Notes: generated by a model not told the origin, from the letters alone. A DNA stretch of 64,000 bases from Acetivibrio sp964564015 (GCA_964564015.1 CAZLZR010000017.1:11003-75002), one strand, 5' to 3'; positions 52,405-62,212 are shown, counted from the stretch's first letter. Numbers and translations are program-made.

Positions 52405-55400
52405 TTATCTCTTAACCTCTTCCATTACAAAAGCCTCAACAACATCGCCCTCTTTAAGGTCATTGAACTTTTCGATTGAAAGGCCACATTCAAATCCCTG
52501 TGCCACTTCCTTTACATCATCCTTGAACCTCTTTAATGAAGCAAGCTTGCCTTCATGTACAACAATTCCATCACGAACCAACCTTACGTCAGAATTTCTT
52601 GAAACCTTTCCGTCTATTACATAACCTCCGCCAATTGTGCCTACTCCTGAAACTTTAAATATCTGTCTTATTTCAATATGTCCAGATACTACTTCTTTAT
52701 ACGTCGGTTCAAGCATACCTTTCATCGCAGCCTGAATATCTTCTATTGCGTTATATATTATTCTGTAAAGTCTCAAATCAACTCCGGATTCTTTTGCTAT
52801 TTCTGCAACATTTGTGGCTGGTCTTACATTAAAGCCTATAATTATGGCATTTGATACCTGAGCCAATGTAACATCGGATTCAGTAACAGCACCAACACCA
52901 CCGTGAATGATCTTAACTCTGACTTCCTCGTTGCTGAGCTTCTCCAATGACTGTTTAACAGCTTCAACAGAACCTTGAACGTCTGCTTTTACAATTATAT
53001 TAAGATCTTTTACCTTACCCTCTTTTATCTGGTTAAACAAATCATCAAGGGATACTCTTGCTGAAGATTTGAGCGTCTGTTCTCTTTGCTTGAGTCTTCT
53101 CTTTTCAGCCAGCTGCTTTGCAATTTTTTCATCAGTTATGGCATAGAATATTTCACCAGCTTCCGGCACTTCAGGTAATCCGAGAATTTCAACAGGAGTA
53201 GAAGGTCCAGCCTTCTTGATCTTATGGCCTTTATCATCGACCATAGCTCTTATCCTACCGACTATTGTACCGGTTACAATTGAATCACCGATATTCAACG
53301 TTCCCCTTTGAACAAGTATTGTAGCTGTTGGCCCTTTATCCTTGTCAAGTTTTGCTTCAATTACGGTACCTTTAGCCTGTTTATTCGGATTTGCTTTAAG
53401 CTCAAGCATATCTGCCGCCAAAAGAACCATCTCAAGCAAACTATCAATGTTTATCCTCTTTTTGGCGGAAACTTCAACGCATATAGTGTCTCCACCCCAC
53501 TCCTCAGAAACAAGTCCATGTTCTGTGAGTTCCTGTTTTACTCTGTCCGGGTTTGCACCAGGCTTATCTATTTTATTAATTGCTACGATTATAGTAACAT
53601 TTGCAGCTTTTGCGTGGTTTATTGCTTCAATCGTCTGAGGCATAACACCATCATCGGCAGCTACAACCAATATTGCAACGTCAGTCACCTGAGCTCCTCT
53701 GGCTCTCATTGCAGTAAATGCTTCATGACCTGGAGTATCAAGGAATGTAATATTCCTGTTATTAAGCTTAACCATATAAGCTCCAATATGCTGTGTTATA
53801 CCTCCAGCCTCAACATCTGTTACATGAGTTGACTTAATAGCATCTAAGAGTGAAGTCTTACCATGGTCAACATGTCCCATAACGACAACAACCGGAGGCC
53901 TTGGCACTAACTGCGACTCGTCCTCTTCTTCTTCATCATCAAATAGGATATCTTCCTCATGTACAACTACTTCCTTCTCGGCTTTAACACCAAACTCATC
54001 TGCTATTATAGTCGCTGTATCATAGTCAAGCTCTTGATTTAAGGTAGCTAATATTCCCAAGCCCATTAACTTCTTTATAACCTCTGCTGCTGCTTTCTTT
54101 AATGATTCAGCAAGCTCTTTTACCGTTATTGTTTCCGGTATCTTTATAGAAGTTAAAACAGCTCTCGGAGGTATATATTTTTCCTCTTTCTTAGCTTCCT
54201 TCTTAGGTTTCTTGGTTTTCTTCACGTCATCTACATAAAACTCCTGAAGAATAAAATCGTCCGACAAAATCTGAGACACTTCTTTTTTACCTGCAAATAC
54301 GTTTTTATCAGGTTTTGTATTTTTATTACTCTTTACACTACCTTTAACAACGTTTCCTTTTGGTACTTCTTTTTTGAGTTCTCTTTTTGTATCCTTATCA
54401 GAATCTTTATTGTAGAACTCCCTCCTGACTTCAGTTCTTTGAGAACTGACCTCATCCTTTTTTATAGCAGGGTCAACCTTTGGAATCTCTAAAGGCTTGT
54501 TGGATGCATAATTGGGCTTATTGGATGTAAAGCCACCGGGTCTGTTGGAAGAAAAGTTCCTGTCACGATCCTTATCATTAAAGGGTCTACCACCCTGCCT
54601 GTTCTGGTTGTATTGTCCATTTGTATTCGAACCATTTTGATTATTTTGCCTGTTGTTTTGGTTGTAGGGCGGTCTATTATTCTGGTTATTATATGGCTGC
54701 CTGTTGTTTTGATTATATGGCTGCCTATTACCCTCACCGTTTGCAGGACGGTTATTGCCAGTTTTCGCATCCGCAGGGTTTCTAGGTTGATTATTGTCCC
54801 TCCGGTTATTAAACCTGTCATTTGCATAACCATTGTTTCTATTGTCCCTATAATTGCCCGGTTTGTTCTCCCTGTTGTTGTAAGGCCTTTTTTCATGAGA
54901 ATTATCCGGCCTTTTTGTTTCTGTTTTATCGTCAGCAGACTCTTCAGTGTTGCTTGCTAATTTTGGTTCCTGTTTTGGCGCTATTTCAGTCTTAACTGCC
55001 TCAGCGGTTGTTGGCTTCTCAACATTAGCCACATCAGAACCAGCATCAGTGTTTGCAATTGAAACCTTAACCGGTTCATCAATAACAACCGGTGCTTTGA
55101 TTTCTTGCTTTTGGGAAGCTACTGCTTCCATTTGTTGTTCTTTAGATACTTCCTTATGAGTATCAATGGTTTCGTGTGTGTTTACTATTTTCGTAACCTC
55201 CTGTTTCTTTTCAACTCCTAGAGGCCTCTTGAATTCAGGTTTGGTATCTCTGACAAATCCAGGTCTTAATCCTGAATTCGAAGTTGCAACCTTAACAAAA
55301 TCATTTCTCTTATTTTTTGAGAACTCATGGTTGTCAACTTTTTTTGCTGCGTTCTTATTGTTATCATTTTTTGTATTCCTGACCTCATTATCCGAGTCCA

Positions 55401-55680
55401 CTATTATTTCCGTTGTCCTTATAATTCTTGGAGCATTTTTTGTTTCTTTTCTTGTATCTTTATTTTCATTGGTGTGAATAGTCTGCAAAATCTTCTTTTC
55501 TTCGTTTTCTTCCTTATGCTTGATAACACCAATATGATCATATAAAGCTTCAAGCTCATGCTCTTCCAACAAACTCATATGATTTTTAACGACAATATTT
55601 ATTTCCGCTAACTTCTCCATAAGTCTTTTGCTGGTTGTATTCATTTCCTTAGCGAGTTCATATACTCTCATTTTCGTCAA
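52405..55680 (-). CDS. infB: Translation initiation factor IF-2
   Basis: IF-2 is the GTPase that places fMet-tRNA on the 30S subunit and promotes 50S joining. GHVDHGKTSLLDAIKS (G1), DTPGHEAF (G3) and NKIDKPGANPD (G4) are present in the second half, then the beta-barrel domains II and IV. The start is a TTG at 55678-55680, 6 nt after GGGGGTG, giving MTKMRVYELAKEMNTTSKRL; an ATG three codons on is also possible. The protein is about 1091 residues, long for IF-2, because of a low-complexity linker of about 450 residues with an Asn/Arg/Gln-rich part (RQPYNQNNRQPYNNQNNRPP). Its start overlaps the ylxQ stop. Confidence 0.96.
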   Translation of the reverse strand: MTKMRVYELAKEMNTTSKRLMEKLAEINIVVKNHMSLLEEHELEALYDHIGVIKHKEENEEKKILQTIHTNENKDTRKETKNAPRIIRTTEIIVDSDNEVRNTKNDNNKNAAKKVDNHEFSKNKRNDFVKVATSNSGLRPGFVRDTKPEFKRPLGVEKKQEVTKIVNTHETIDTHKEVSKEQQMEAVASQKQEIKAPVVIDEPVKVSIANTDAGSDVANVEKPTTAEAVKTEIAPKQEPKLASNTEESADDKTETKRPDNSHEKRPYNNRENKPGNYRDNRNNGYANDRFNNRRDNNQPRNPADAKTGNNRPANGEGNRQPYNQNNRQPYNNQNNRPPYNQNNRQNNQNGSNTNGQYNQNRQGGRPFNDKDRDRNFSSNRPGGFTSNKPNYASNKPLEIPKVDPAIKKDEVSSQRTEVRREFYNKDSDKDTKRELKKEVPKGNVVKGSVKSNKNTKPDKNVFAGKKEVSQILSDDFILQEFYVDDVKKTKKPKKEAKKEEKYIPPRAVLTSIKIPETITVKELAESLKKAAAEVIKKLMGLGILATLNQELDYDTATIIADEFGVKAEKEVVVHEEDILFDDEEEEDESQLVPRPPVVVVMGHVDHGKTSLLDAIKSTHVTDVEAGGITQHIGAYMVKLNNRNITFLDTPGHEAFTAMRARGAQVTDVAILVVAADDGVMPQTIEAINHAKAANVTIIVAINKIDKPGANPDRVKQELTEHGLVSEEWGGDTICVEVSAKKRINIDSLLEMVLLAADMLELKANPNKQAKGTVIEAKLDKDKGPTATILVQRGTLNIGDSIVTGTIVGRIRAMVDDKGHKIKKAGPSTPVEILGLPEVPEAGEIFYAITDEKIAKQLAEKRRLKQREQTLKSSARVSLDDLFNQIKEGKVKDLNIIVKADVQGSVEAVKQSLEKLSNEEVRVKIIHGGVGAVTESDVTLAQVSNAIIIGFNVRPATNVAEIAKESGVDLRLYRIIYNAIEDIQAAMKGMLEPTYKEVVSGHIEIRQIFKVSGVGTIGGGYVIDGKVSRNSDVRLVRDGIVVHEGKLASLKRFKDDVKEVAQGFECGLSIEKFNDLKEGDVVEAFVMEEVKR

Positions 55681-56011
55681 TATTTTCACCCCCGCATCCA
55701 TTATTGACACTGCAATCAATCATTTCCATTAACCTTTTTGAAAAGCCTGTATCCAATATCGCTACCACCGACCTTATATTTTTACCGGTAAATTTCCCTA
55801 TCAGGTCTTTTTTACCGAATATCCGGATTTCTATGCTTCTAAACCTGCATGCATCTGTGAATTTCTTTTTTGTATTCTGTGAAGCATCATCAGCAACTAT
55901 AATTAAGCTGACTCCCGTCCCTTTTAATGCTCTCTCGCAAGTCTCTTCACCTGATAAGAGTTTTCTTGCTTTTGTTGCCAGCCCCAAGAAAGAGTATACT
56001 TTATCCGTCAT
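55658..56011 (-). CDS. ylxQ: L7Ae-family ribosome-associated RNA-binding protein YlxQ
   Basis: A 117-residue protein of the L7Ae/L30e/Gadd45 fold. TDKVYSFLGLATKARKLLSGEETCERALKGTGVSLIIVADDAS is the RNA-binding half and IFGKKDLIGKFTGKNIRSVVAI the second conserved block. It binds kink-turn RNA and ribosome parts in relatives. The ATG at 56009-56011 is 5 nt after GGAGGAA and overlaps the rnpM stop; its own stop lies inside the start of infB, so the three genes are translationally coupled. Confidence 0.93.
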   Translation of the reverse strand: MTDKVYSFLGLATKARKLLSGEETCERALKGTGVSLIIVADDASQNTKKKFTDACRFRSIEIRIFGKKDLIGKFTGKNIRSVVAILDTGFSKRLMEMIDCSVNNGCGGENIDENESI

Positions 56012-56276
56012 TACCTTCCTCCAGTTCATTTTCCAAAGCTGAGTATACCTCTGCGCTTATAGGAGTCTCAAATGCTTTCTCAAAGCGTTTGGCCTTTCTG
56101 GCTTTTTGGAAGCACTCGTTACTTTTACAAATGTATGCTCCCCTTCCCGCTTTTTTTCCGGTAAAATCAACAGATATGTCATTTTCCTTATTCTTAACTA
56201 CCCGAATAAGTTCCTTCTTGGGCTTCATCTCCTGACACCCAAGGCACATTCGCAAAGGAACCTTCTTCTGCTTCAA
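56001..56276 (-). CDS. rnpM: YlxR-family RNA-binding protein (RNase P modulator RnpM)
   Basis: A 91-residue basic protein with PLRMCLGCQEMKPKKELIRVV and GRGAYICKSNECFQKARKAKRF, the DUF448/YlxR signature (GRGAY-C motif). In B. subtilis this protein binds the RNase P RNA and lowers its activity, hence the name RnpM. It lies between nusA and ylxQ in the usual order nusA-ylxR-ylxQ-infB. Confidence 0.94.
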   Translation of the reverse strand: MKQKKVPLRMCLGCQEMKPKKELIRVVKNKENDISVDFTGKKAGRGAYICKSNECFQKARKAKRFEKAFETPISAEVYSALENELEEGNDG

Positions 56277-56353
56277 TATAAATCACATCCCTAGTTTCAA
56301 GTTTAATCAAAATCTTTAAGGACATTTGCTTAGCAAATTCCAAAAATCATAGT

Positions 56354-57469
56354 CTATTCATCTTCATCCTGCTCATCTTCAGAATATGTCGACTGAAAAC
56401 CTCCATCAAAGTTAAGAAGCTGCTGTTCTATGGTTGCTCTAAGCTGTGACTCACTCTTGATATCTATTTTCCAACCAGTTAACTTTGCAGCTAATCTGGC
56501 ATTTTGACCTTCTTTACCAATGGCAAGAGACAACTGAAAGTCAGGTACTGTAACCTTTGCACTTTTCTCTTCCTCATTAATATCAACTCTTACAACCTTA
56601 GCAGGACTCAAACTACTTGAAATATACTCCTGTGCATTGCTGCTCCACTTGATTATATCAATTTTTTCCCCTTTAAGTTCATCAACAATTGTCTGAACTC
56701 GCGTACCTTTCTGTCCAACACATGCTCCTACCGGGTCAACATTATCGTCTTTAGAGTACACAGCTATTTTAGTCCTTGAGCCAGGCTCCCTTGATATGCT
56801 CTTAATCTCAACAACACCCTCGTGTATTTCTGGAACTTCCAATTCAAAAAGCCTCTTAATAAGGCCTGGATGTGTTCTTGAAACCATAATCTGAGGACCT
56901 TTCGTAGTCCTTTTTACTTCAATTACATATACCTTTATTCTGTCATTGAAATTGTATTCTTCCCCAGGTATTTGTTCTGTAGGTGCCAAAACAGCTTCCG
57001 TCTTTCCGAGGTCAATAATAACGTTCTTCTTTTCAGTTCTCTGAACAATTCCTGTAACTATTTCGGCCTCTTTATTGGAAAATTCATCAAAAATTATTCC
57101 TCTTTCGGCTTCCCTAAGTCTTTGAACAACCACCTGTTTTGCAGTCTGGGCAGCTATTCTTCCAAACTTCTTAGGTGTAACCTCTACCTCGGCCATATCC
57201 TCTTCGTCAAGTTCAGCATTAATCTTCTTGGCGTTTTCAATAGATATATCCATATACTCATTTTGTGGGTCGCTTGTAACCCTCTTTAAAGCATACACCT
57301 TAAAATCGCCTGTTTGCCGATCAATAGACACACGTACGTTCTGAGAAGAACCGAAATTTCTCTTATATGCGGAAATAAGGGCTGCCTCTATCGCCTCAAT
57401 AATAATATCTTTATCAATTCCCTTCTCCTTTTCCAACTGTTCTAGCGCATGAATCAAATCTGAACTCAT
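56354..57469 (-). CDS. nusA: Transcription termination/antitermination factor NusA
   Basis: NusA binds RNA polymerase and nascent RNA to control pausing and termination. The 371-residue protein has the N-terminal polymerase-binding domain (MSSDLIHALEQLEKEKGIDK), an S1 domain (EAEIVTGIVQRTEKKNVIIDLGKTEAVL), and two KH domains including VGACVGQKGTRVQTIVDELKGEKIDII and LAIGKEGQNARLAAKLTGWKIDI. It has the acidic tail EDEQDEDE in place of the C-terminal repeats of enterobacteria, as usual in Firmicutes. Confidence 0.97.
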   Translation of the reverse strand: MSSDLIHALEQLEKEKGIDKDIIIEAIEAALISAYKRNFGSSQNVRVSIDRQTGDFKVYALKRVTSDPQNEYMDISIENAKKINAELDEEDMAEVEVTPKKFGRIAAQTAKQVVVQRLREAERGIIFDEFSNKEAEIVTGIVQRTEKKNVIIDLGKTEAVLAPTEQIPGEEYNFNDRIKVYVIEVKRTTKGPQIMVSRTHPGLIKRLFELEVPEIHEGVVEIKSISREPGSRTKIAVYSKDDNVDPVGACVGQKGTRVQTIVDELKGEKIDIIKWSSNAQEYISSSLSPAKVVRVDINEEEKSAKVTVPDFQLSLAIGKEGQNARLAAKLTGWKIDIKSESQLRATIEQQLLNFDGGFQSTYSEDEQDEDE

Positions 57470-57522
57470 TTAAGAACCTCCTATTCTTTTTCTGATTCAA
57501 ATATCCTTTCAACCCGACAATG

Positions 57523-57987
57523 TTAAAACTTAATAGCTCTCCTGACTAATGCTACCTCATCTCTTTCAAATTCCATATTACTCTTGTCATCTATTTTAAT
57601 AGTAATCTTATTGTCTATCAGACCAAGCAACTCCCCTTCAAAGCTCTTCCTGCCGTCAATAGGTTTAAACACCTTAACTTCCACAAGCTCACCTTTAAAC
57701 CTTTCGAAATCTGAATCCTTCTTAAGAGGCCTATCTAACCCTGGTGATGACACTTCTAAAAAATAGCTCTGATCAATAGGATCTTTTTTATCTAAAATAT
57801 CGCTTATCTCTTCGCTAACAATCTGACAATCATCTATCGTTATGCCACCAGGTTTGTCTATATAAATCCGGAGATACCAGTTGGTTCCCTCCTTTATAAA
57901 TTCAACATCCACAAGTTCAAAAGAGTGGCTGGATACTACAGGACCTGCAAATTCAGCAACAATCTCTTCAATTCTTTTTTTAACCAT
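57523..57987 (-). CDS. rimP: Ribosome maturation factor RimP
   Basis: RimP binds the 30S subunit and is needed for its assembly. The 154-residue protein has SHSFELVDVEFIKEGTNWYLRIYIDKPGGITIDDCQIVSEEIS and YFLEVSSPGLDRPLKKDSDF, both conserved. The second of two close ATGs (57987) lies 6 nt behind GGAGG. First gene of the rimP-nusA-rnpM-ylxQ-infB-rbfA operon, with a promoter about 210 bp upstream. Confidence 0.95.
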   Translation of the reverse strand: MVKKRIEEIVAEFAGPVVSSHSFELVDVEFIKEGTNWYLRIYIDKPGGITIDDCQIVSEEISDILDKKDPIDQSYFLEVSSPGLDRPLKKDSDFERFKGELVEVKVFKPIDGRKSFEGELLGLIDNKITIKIDDKSNMEFERDEVALVRRAIKF

Positions 57988-58016
57988 AAGCATCCTCCAT
58001 TATTAAGCTAAAGGAA

Positions 58017-58070
58017 CTATTTGCAAACCAAATCCCTTAAGGCATCCAATCCGTCTATGTTTAAGTCCAT
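58017..58070 (-). CDS. Possible leader peptide before rimP (17 residues)
   Basis: GAGGA is followed 10 nt later by ATG and a frame reading MDLNIDGLDALRDLVCK, ending in TAG 30 bp before the rimP start. Position and site are suggestive only. There is no obvious stretch of one amino acid, so attenuation control is not supported. Confidence 0.3.
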   Translation of the reverse strand: MDLNIDGLDALRDLVCK

Positions 58071-58143
58071 TCGCTAAAATTCCTCAAAACAAAATAATAA
58101 CCTGCGCCATAATATGCACAGCTATGAACTTATCTATAATACG

Positions 58144-58168
58144 AAAGAGTGGGTTCGACCCACTCTTT
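58144..58168 (-). terminator. GC-rich hairpin in the rimP leader
   Basis: AAAGAGTGGG (58144-58153) pairs with CCCACTCTTT (58159-58168). The minus-strand tail is CGTATTATAG, not a clean T-run. It lies inside the transcript from the promoter at 58203-58231, so it may be an attenuator or read-through terminator of ispG. Confidence 0.55.
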
Positions 58169-58202
58169 ACCAACTAGTTCCTATACGCATTAATCCAAAA
58201 GT

Positions 58203-58231
58203 ATTATAACACTATTATTTGTAATTATCAA
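58203..58231 (-). promoter_or_regulatory. Promoter of the rimP-nusA-infB operon
   Basis: Minus strand TTGATA (58231-58226), 17 bp, TATAAT (58208-58203). Confidence 0.75.
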
Positions 58232-58363
58232 CATTTTATTAGTTTTTATTAAAAATATTTATTTTATGAAACATCGTTATAATAATATAGCTTAAAATAC
58301 AATATCATAATAAAAATTTTTCTTTTTAGATATATGATGATAAATGATCTATACCTTGCCTAA

Positions 58364-59428
58364 CTACAACTTATGTATTTCCTCCAAAAACTCGTCAACT
58401 GCCCGCTCCTGAGGTATCTTTCTCACAATCTCTCCCTTTTTAAAGAGAAGCACTTCACCTTTGCCTCCTGCAATACCTATGTCTGCTTCTTTTGCCTCAC
58501 CAGGACCATTTACTGCGCATCCCATAACTGCAACTTTTATATCTTTATTGACGCCGGAGAGCTTTTCTTCAATTTGGCCTGCAATGCTGATCAGATCAAC
58601 CTGACATCTTCCACATGTAGGGCAGGATATAAACTCAACTCCACCCTTTTTTAAACCTAAAGACTTCAGTATCACGTTTCCAGCCCTTATCTCCTCCACG
58701 GGATCACCTGTTAAAGACACCCTTATTGTATCACCAATTCCTTCCGCCAGAAGACAACCCAAACCTACCGAGGACTTAATAGTTCCTTTATATACAGTAC
58801 CTGCCTCAGTGACACCTATATGCAGCGGATAATCGGTTCTTTCAGACATCATTCGGTAAGCTGCAATTGTCATCGGTACATTTGATGCTTTCAAGGAAAA
58901 TACGATGTCATAAAAATCCAGTTCCTCAAGTATCCTCGCATGGTTTAACGCACTTTCCACCATAGCCTCAGGACTTACACCACCATACTTTTCCATTACA
59001 TCCTTCTCTAGAGAGCCGGAATTAACACCGATTCTTATTGGAATATTTCTCTCCTTAGCAACTTCAACCACCATTCTAACTCTATCCTTATCTCCGATAT
59101 TTCCCGGATTAAGACGGATTTTATCCGCGCCATTTTTCATACAGGCTATAGCGAGACGATAATCAAAGTGTATATCTGCCACCAGAGGAATATTGATTGA
59201 TTTTTTTATTTCTTTTACTGCCTCAGCGGCCTCATTGTCTGGCACTGCAATTCTCACAATACTGCAACCCGTTGCCTCTAGTCTTTTTATCTGATTCACA
59301 GTTGATAAAACATCTCTGGTGTCGGTATTGGTCATTGACTGGACAGTAATCGGAGAATCACCTCCGATAAAATTATTTCCAACATGTATTTTCTTAGTTT
59401 TTTTCCGTTTTATATAATCATTATCCAT
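58364..59428 (-). CDS. ispG: 4-hydroxy-3-methylbut-2-en-1-yl diphosphate synthase
   Basis: IspG (GcpE) is the 4Fe-4S enzyme turning methylerythritol cyclodiphosphate into HMBPP in the MEP isoprenoid pathway. The 354-residue protein begins with the TIM-barrel block VQSMTNTDTRDVLSTVNQI and ends with the cluster ligands in FISCPTCGRCQVD and VAVMGCAVNGPGEAKEADIGI. It lies downstream of rseP and dxr, so three genes of isoprenoid or membrane function are together. Confidence 0.97.
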   Translation of the reverse strand: MDNDYIKRKKTKKIHVGNNFIGGDSPITVQSMTNTDTRDVLSTVNQIKRLEATGCSIVRIAVPDNEAAEAVKEIKKSINIPLVADIHFDYRLAIACMKNGADKIRLNPGNIGDKDRVRMVVEVAKERNIPIRIGVNSGSLEKDVMEKYGGVSPEAMVESALNHARILEELDFYDIVFSLKASNVPMTIAAYRMMSERTDYPLHIGVTEAGTVYKGTIKSSVGLGCLLAEGIGDTIRVSLTGDPVEEIRAGNVILKSLGLKKGGVEFISCPTCGRCQVDLISIAGQIEEKLSGVNKDIKVAVMGCAVNGPGEAKEADIGIAGGKGEVLLFKKGEIVRKIPQERAVDEFLEEIHKL

Positions 59429-59544
59429 TGTAAGTTCCTTCTATTTTTATTTTTAATCAAGCAAATTTGGCAATGTTTTAATTACAAAAAGCTATTTCCT
59501 CAAAATCATCCCATAAAACAACATGATTTACTATCCTAATAAAT

Positions 59545-60837
59545 TTAGAACTTAAACCCCCATAATCTCGCAAAATCATTAATAGATATAAATATAGAAA
59601 ATCCTATCAATATAAAGAAACCAATTGTAGTTATTATAGCTTCCTTTTCTATAGGAATCGGCTTCCTTCTTACAGCCTCAATCGCCAACAAAACCAACTT
59701 GCTTCCGTCAAGAGCAGGAAAAGGTATCAGGTTTGTAGCTCCAACAGCAACACTTATAAATGCTGTAAGTTCTAATATTGTCAGTATCGCATCCAACCAT
59801 GTAGTAGTACTTTGAACAGCATCATTCATGGTACTTACTATACCAACAGGCCCCATCATATCGGCAATGGTAGCTTTGCCTGTTACCAACCATGACAGTG
59901 TATAGGCAACGTTTCTTGTATTACAATAAGCAAACAGTACTCCTTGTTTAAGTGAGCCCAAAAAGCCATCCTTTACATATTTAAAACCCATTCCAATATA
60001 GTATTGCTCTACAGTTGTGTCTTCCTTCGGCGTTGCCTGCAAAACAATTAACTCTCCGCCTCTTTCTACGGTTATCTCCAGCGGATTATCCCTGTTTTTC
60101 TGTAAAATATCACGGATTTCTTCAATACTTGCAACCTCAGTATCATTTAATTCCAATATCTTGTCTCCTGCTTTCAATCCTGCCAGTTCACCAGGACCAC
60201 CTTTGGTAACATTTCCCACTATATTTGTCTCTTCTTCGCTTGCAGCAAATCCAAGCATGAACTTTTTTTCCGATGGTTTAATTTCAGGTTTAAGGTGAAA
60301 TTCAAGAATTTCATCTCCCCTCTTAACCTTTACATCTGTCGGTTCTCCTTTTGATATATATAGAAACTGGAGAAAATCCATGGGCTGATATACCCTTTTA
60401 TTGTCATACTCTACTATTTCATCACCAGCTCTTATGCCGGCATTATAAGCAGGCGAATTATTTACCACCTCACCCACATTCATTGTCTGGAAACCGCTTA
60501 CTGAGTAATATATTGTTATAATAACAAGCGCAGAAACAATGTTGGCAAGCGGACCAGCAGCAATTACCGCCGCTCTGACCCACACGGGCTTTTTATAAAA
60601 AGCATTTTCACTATCGGACTCTTCGTCTTCACCTTCCATCTTAACATAGGCAAGAATTGGGAAAAGCCTTATTGAGTATGTGGTCTCACCTCTGGTGATA
60701 CTGAACAATTTTGGTCCTATAAAAAGCGAAAACTCCTCGACCCGTATCTTTGACAGTTTTGCAACAATAAAATGTCCAAGTTCATGAATAATCAATATAA
60801 AGTTAAATGCGAGTATTATCATTAATATTTTCATCAT
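59545..60837 (-). CDS. rseP: RIP intramembrane metalloprotease (site-2 protease family)
   Basis: A 430-residue membrane protease (RasP/RseP) that cuts anti-sigma factors and leftover signal peptides within the membrane. The zinc motif HELGH is at residues 18-22 and the second metal ligand region NLIPFPALDGSKL near residue 370. Two PDZ domains lie between (GEVVNNSPAYNAGIRAGDEIV and GNVTKGGPGELAGLKAGDKIL), the two-PDZ layout of RseP. AGGAGG precedes the first of two adjacent ATGs by 7 nt. Confidence 0.95.
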   Translation of the reverse strand: MMKILMIILAFNFILIIHELGHFIVAKLSKIRVEEFSLFIGPKLFSITRGETTYSIRLFPILAYVKMEGEDEESDSENAFYKKPVWVRAAVIAAGPLANIVSALVIITIYYSVSGFQTMNVGEVVNNSPAYNAGIRAGDEIVEYDNKRVYQPMDFLQFLYISKGEPTDVKVKRGDEILEFHLKPEIKPSEKKFMLGFAASEEETNIVGNVTKGGPGELAGLKAGDKILELNDTEVASIEEIRDILQKNRDNPLEITVERGGELIVLQATPKEDTTVEQYYIGMGFKYVKDGFLGSLKQGVLFAYCNTRNVAYTLSWLVTGKATIADMMGPVGIVSTMNDAVQSTTTWLDAILTILELTAFISVAVGATNLIPFPALDGSKLVLLAIEAVRRKPIPIEKEAIITTIGFFILIGFSIFISINDFARLWGFKF

Positions 60838-61066
60838 AGCTAAACCTCCTAATTTAAGTATATACTATTCTTCTAGAAAAAAACTGTTTTGGGGACATAT
60901 TTTTAACTAAACATTATAGTAAAGCGTTTTGATCACTTTTTGTGAAAGATTGTTCTTCTGATTATTCAATAATATTTACCGAATCAATTCAAACTTCCGC
61001 TGCAATATCCAATATTCCTTATTTTCAATCTTACTATTATATATTTAAATTATTCAATAAATACAT

Positions 61067-62212
61067 CTAAATATTCATATTTCTAACCATTTGCCTAGCC
61101 CATAGATCAACTTCCACAATATTTTCCAAGGTCGGATTCCGGATAATGCTGTGCCTACCCATTATATTTTCAATTATCCCAGGTATGTTTACAAATTTGA
61201 CCTTTTCCTTTAAAAACAAGCCAACTGCCTCTTCGTTAGCTGCATTCATAGCAGCCGGCATTGTTCCGCCTTTTTCCAGTGCTTCAAAAGCTAATCTAAG
61301 GCATGAAAATGTCTTCATATCCGGTTCCTCAAAGGTCAACTCTCTACACTTTAACAGATCCAACTTTGAAAAACTATTTGGTTTTCTATCCGGGTATGTA
61401 AGCGCAAACTGAATTGGAAGTCTCATATCAGGTGATCCCAACTGAGCTATTATAGAACCGTCAACATACTCTACCATTGAATGAATTATGCTTTGTGGAT
61501 GTACAATAACTTTTATGCGATCCAGTTCAAGTCCAAATAACCACTTGGCTTCAATTACTTCCAACCCTTTATTCATAAGCGTTGCAGAGTCAATAGTAAT
61601 CTTGCTTCCCATGCTCCAGTTCGGATGTTTGAGCGCATCAGCCAAAGTAACCTTTTCAAGGTCTTGTAAAGTCTTTCCCCGAAAAGGCCCACCCGAAGCA
61701 GTCAATATTATTTTGGATACATCCATTATATTATTACCCACTAAACTCTGAAATATCGCAGAATGTTCACTATCGACAGGAAGAATGTCAACTCCCATTT
61801 TTAATGCTTCACTCATTACAATCTGCCCTGCTGTGACAAGGGTTTCCTTGTTTGCCAGAGCAATATTCTTTTTATTCTTTATAGCTTCCATTGTCGGAAT
61901 CAACCCTGCGATACCAACTATTGAAGTAACTACTGTATCGACAGATTCAATGCAAGCTACCCTCTTAAAACCTTCAACACCGCTAACAACCTCAATTTCA
62001 AGGTCGGATATTCTTTGTTCCAGAAGCTTTGCCAGTTTTTCGTCTCCAACAGCAAGTACCTTGGGCAAAAACTCCCTGGCCTGCATTTCTAATTTATCTA
62101 TGCTTGTATTGGCAGCCAGACCTTCCACCTTAATCTTAAGGTTTCTTGCCACATCAAGCGTTTGAACTCCTATTGACCCCGTTGACCCTAATATAGAAAT
62201 TGATTTAGTCAT
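61067..62212 (-). CDS. dxr: 1-deoxy-D-xylulose 5-phosphate reductoisomerase
   Basis: Dxr (IspC) rearranges and reduces DXP to methylerythritol 4-phosphate with NADPH. SISILGSTGSIGVQTLDVAR is the NADPH loop, ANKETLVTAGQIV the substrate region, and LPVDSEHSAIFQSL with TASGGPF the metal-binding catalytic site. The 381-residue length is normal. It starts 12 bp after cdsA ends. Confidence 0.97.
   Translation of the reverse strand: MTKSISILGSTGSIGVQTLDVARNLKIKVEGLAANTSIDKLEMQAREFLPKVLAVGDEKLAKLLEQRISDLEIEVVSGVEGFKRVACIESVDTVVTSIVGIAGLIPTMEAIKNKKNIALANKETLVTAGQIVMSEALKMGVDILPVDSEHSAIFQSLVGNNIMDVSKIILTASGGPFRGKTLQDLEKVTLADALKHPNWSMGSKITIDSATLMNKGLEVIEAKWLFGLELDRIKVIVHPQSIIHSMVEYVDGSIIAQLGSPDMRLPIQFALTYPDRKPNSFSKLDLLKCRELTFEEPDMKTFSCLRLAFEALEKGGTMPAAMNAANEEAVGLFLKEKVKFVNIPGIIENIMGRHSIIRNPTLENIVEVDLWARQMVRNMNI

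Larger units (their letters stand above)
58000..58363. other. Leader and promoter region of the rimP-infB operon
   Basis: Contains, read on the minus strand, a promoter (58231-58203), a 10-bp hairpin (58168-58144) and a 17-codon open frame (58070-58017) before rimP. The rest is AT-rich without visible features. Confidence 0.6.

Noticed and set aside
54489..54896. Frames of about 115 to 135 residues on both strands inside infB
   Set aside because: They are shadows of the low-complexity Asn/Arg-rich linker of IF-2.
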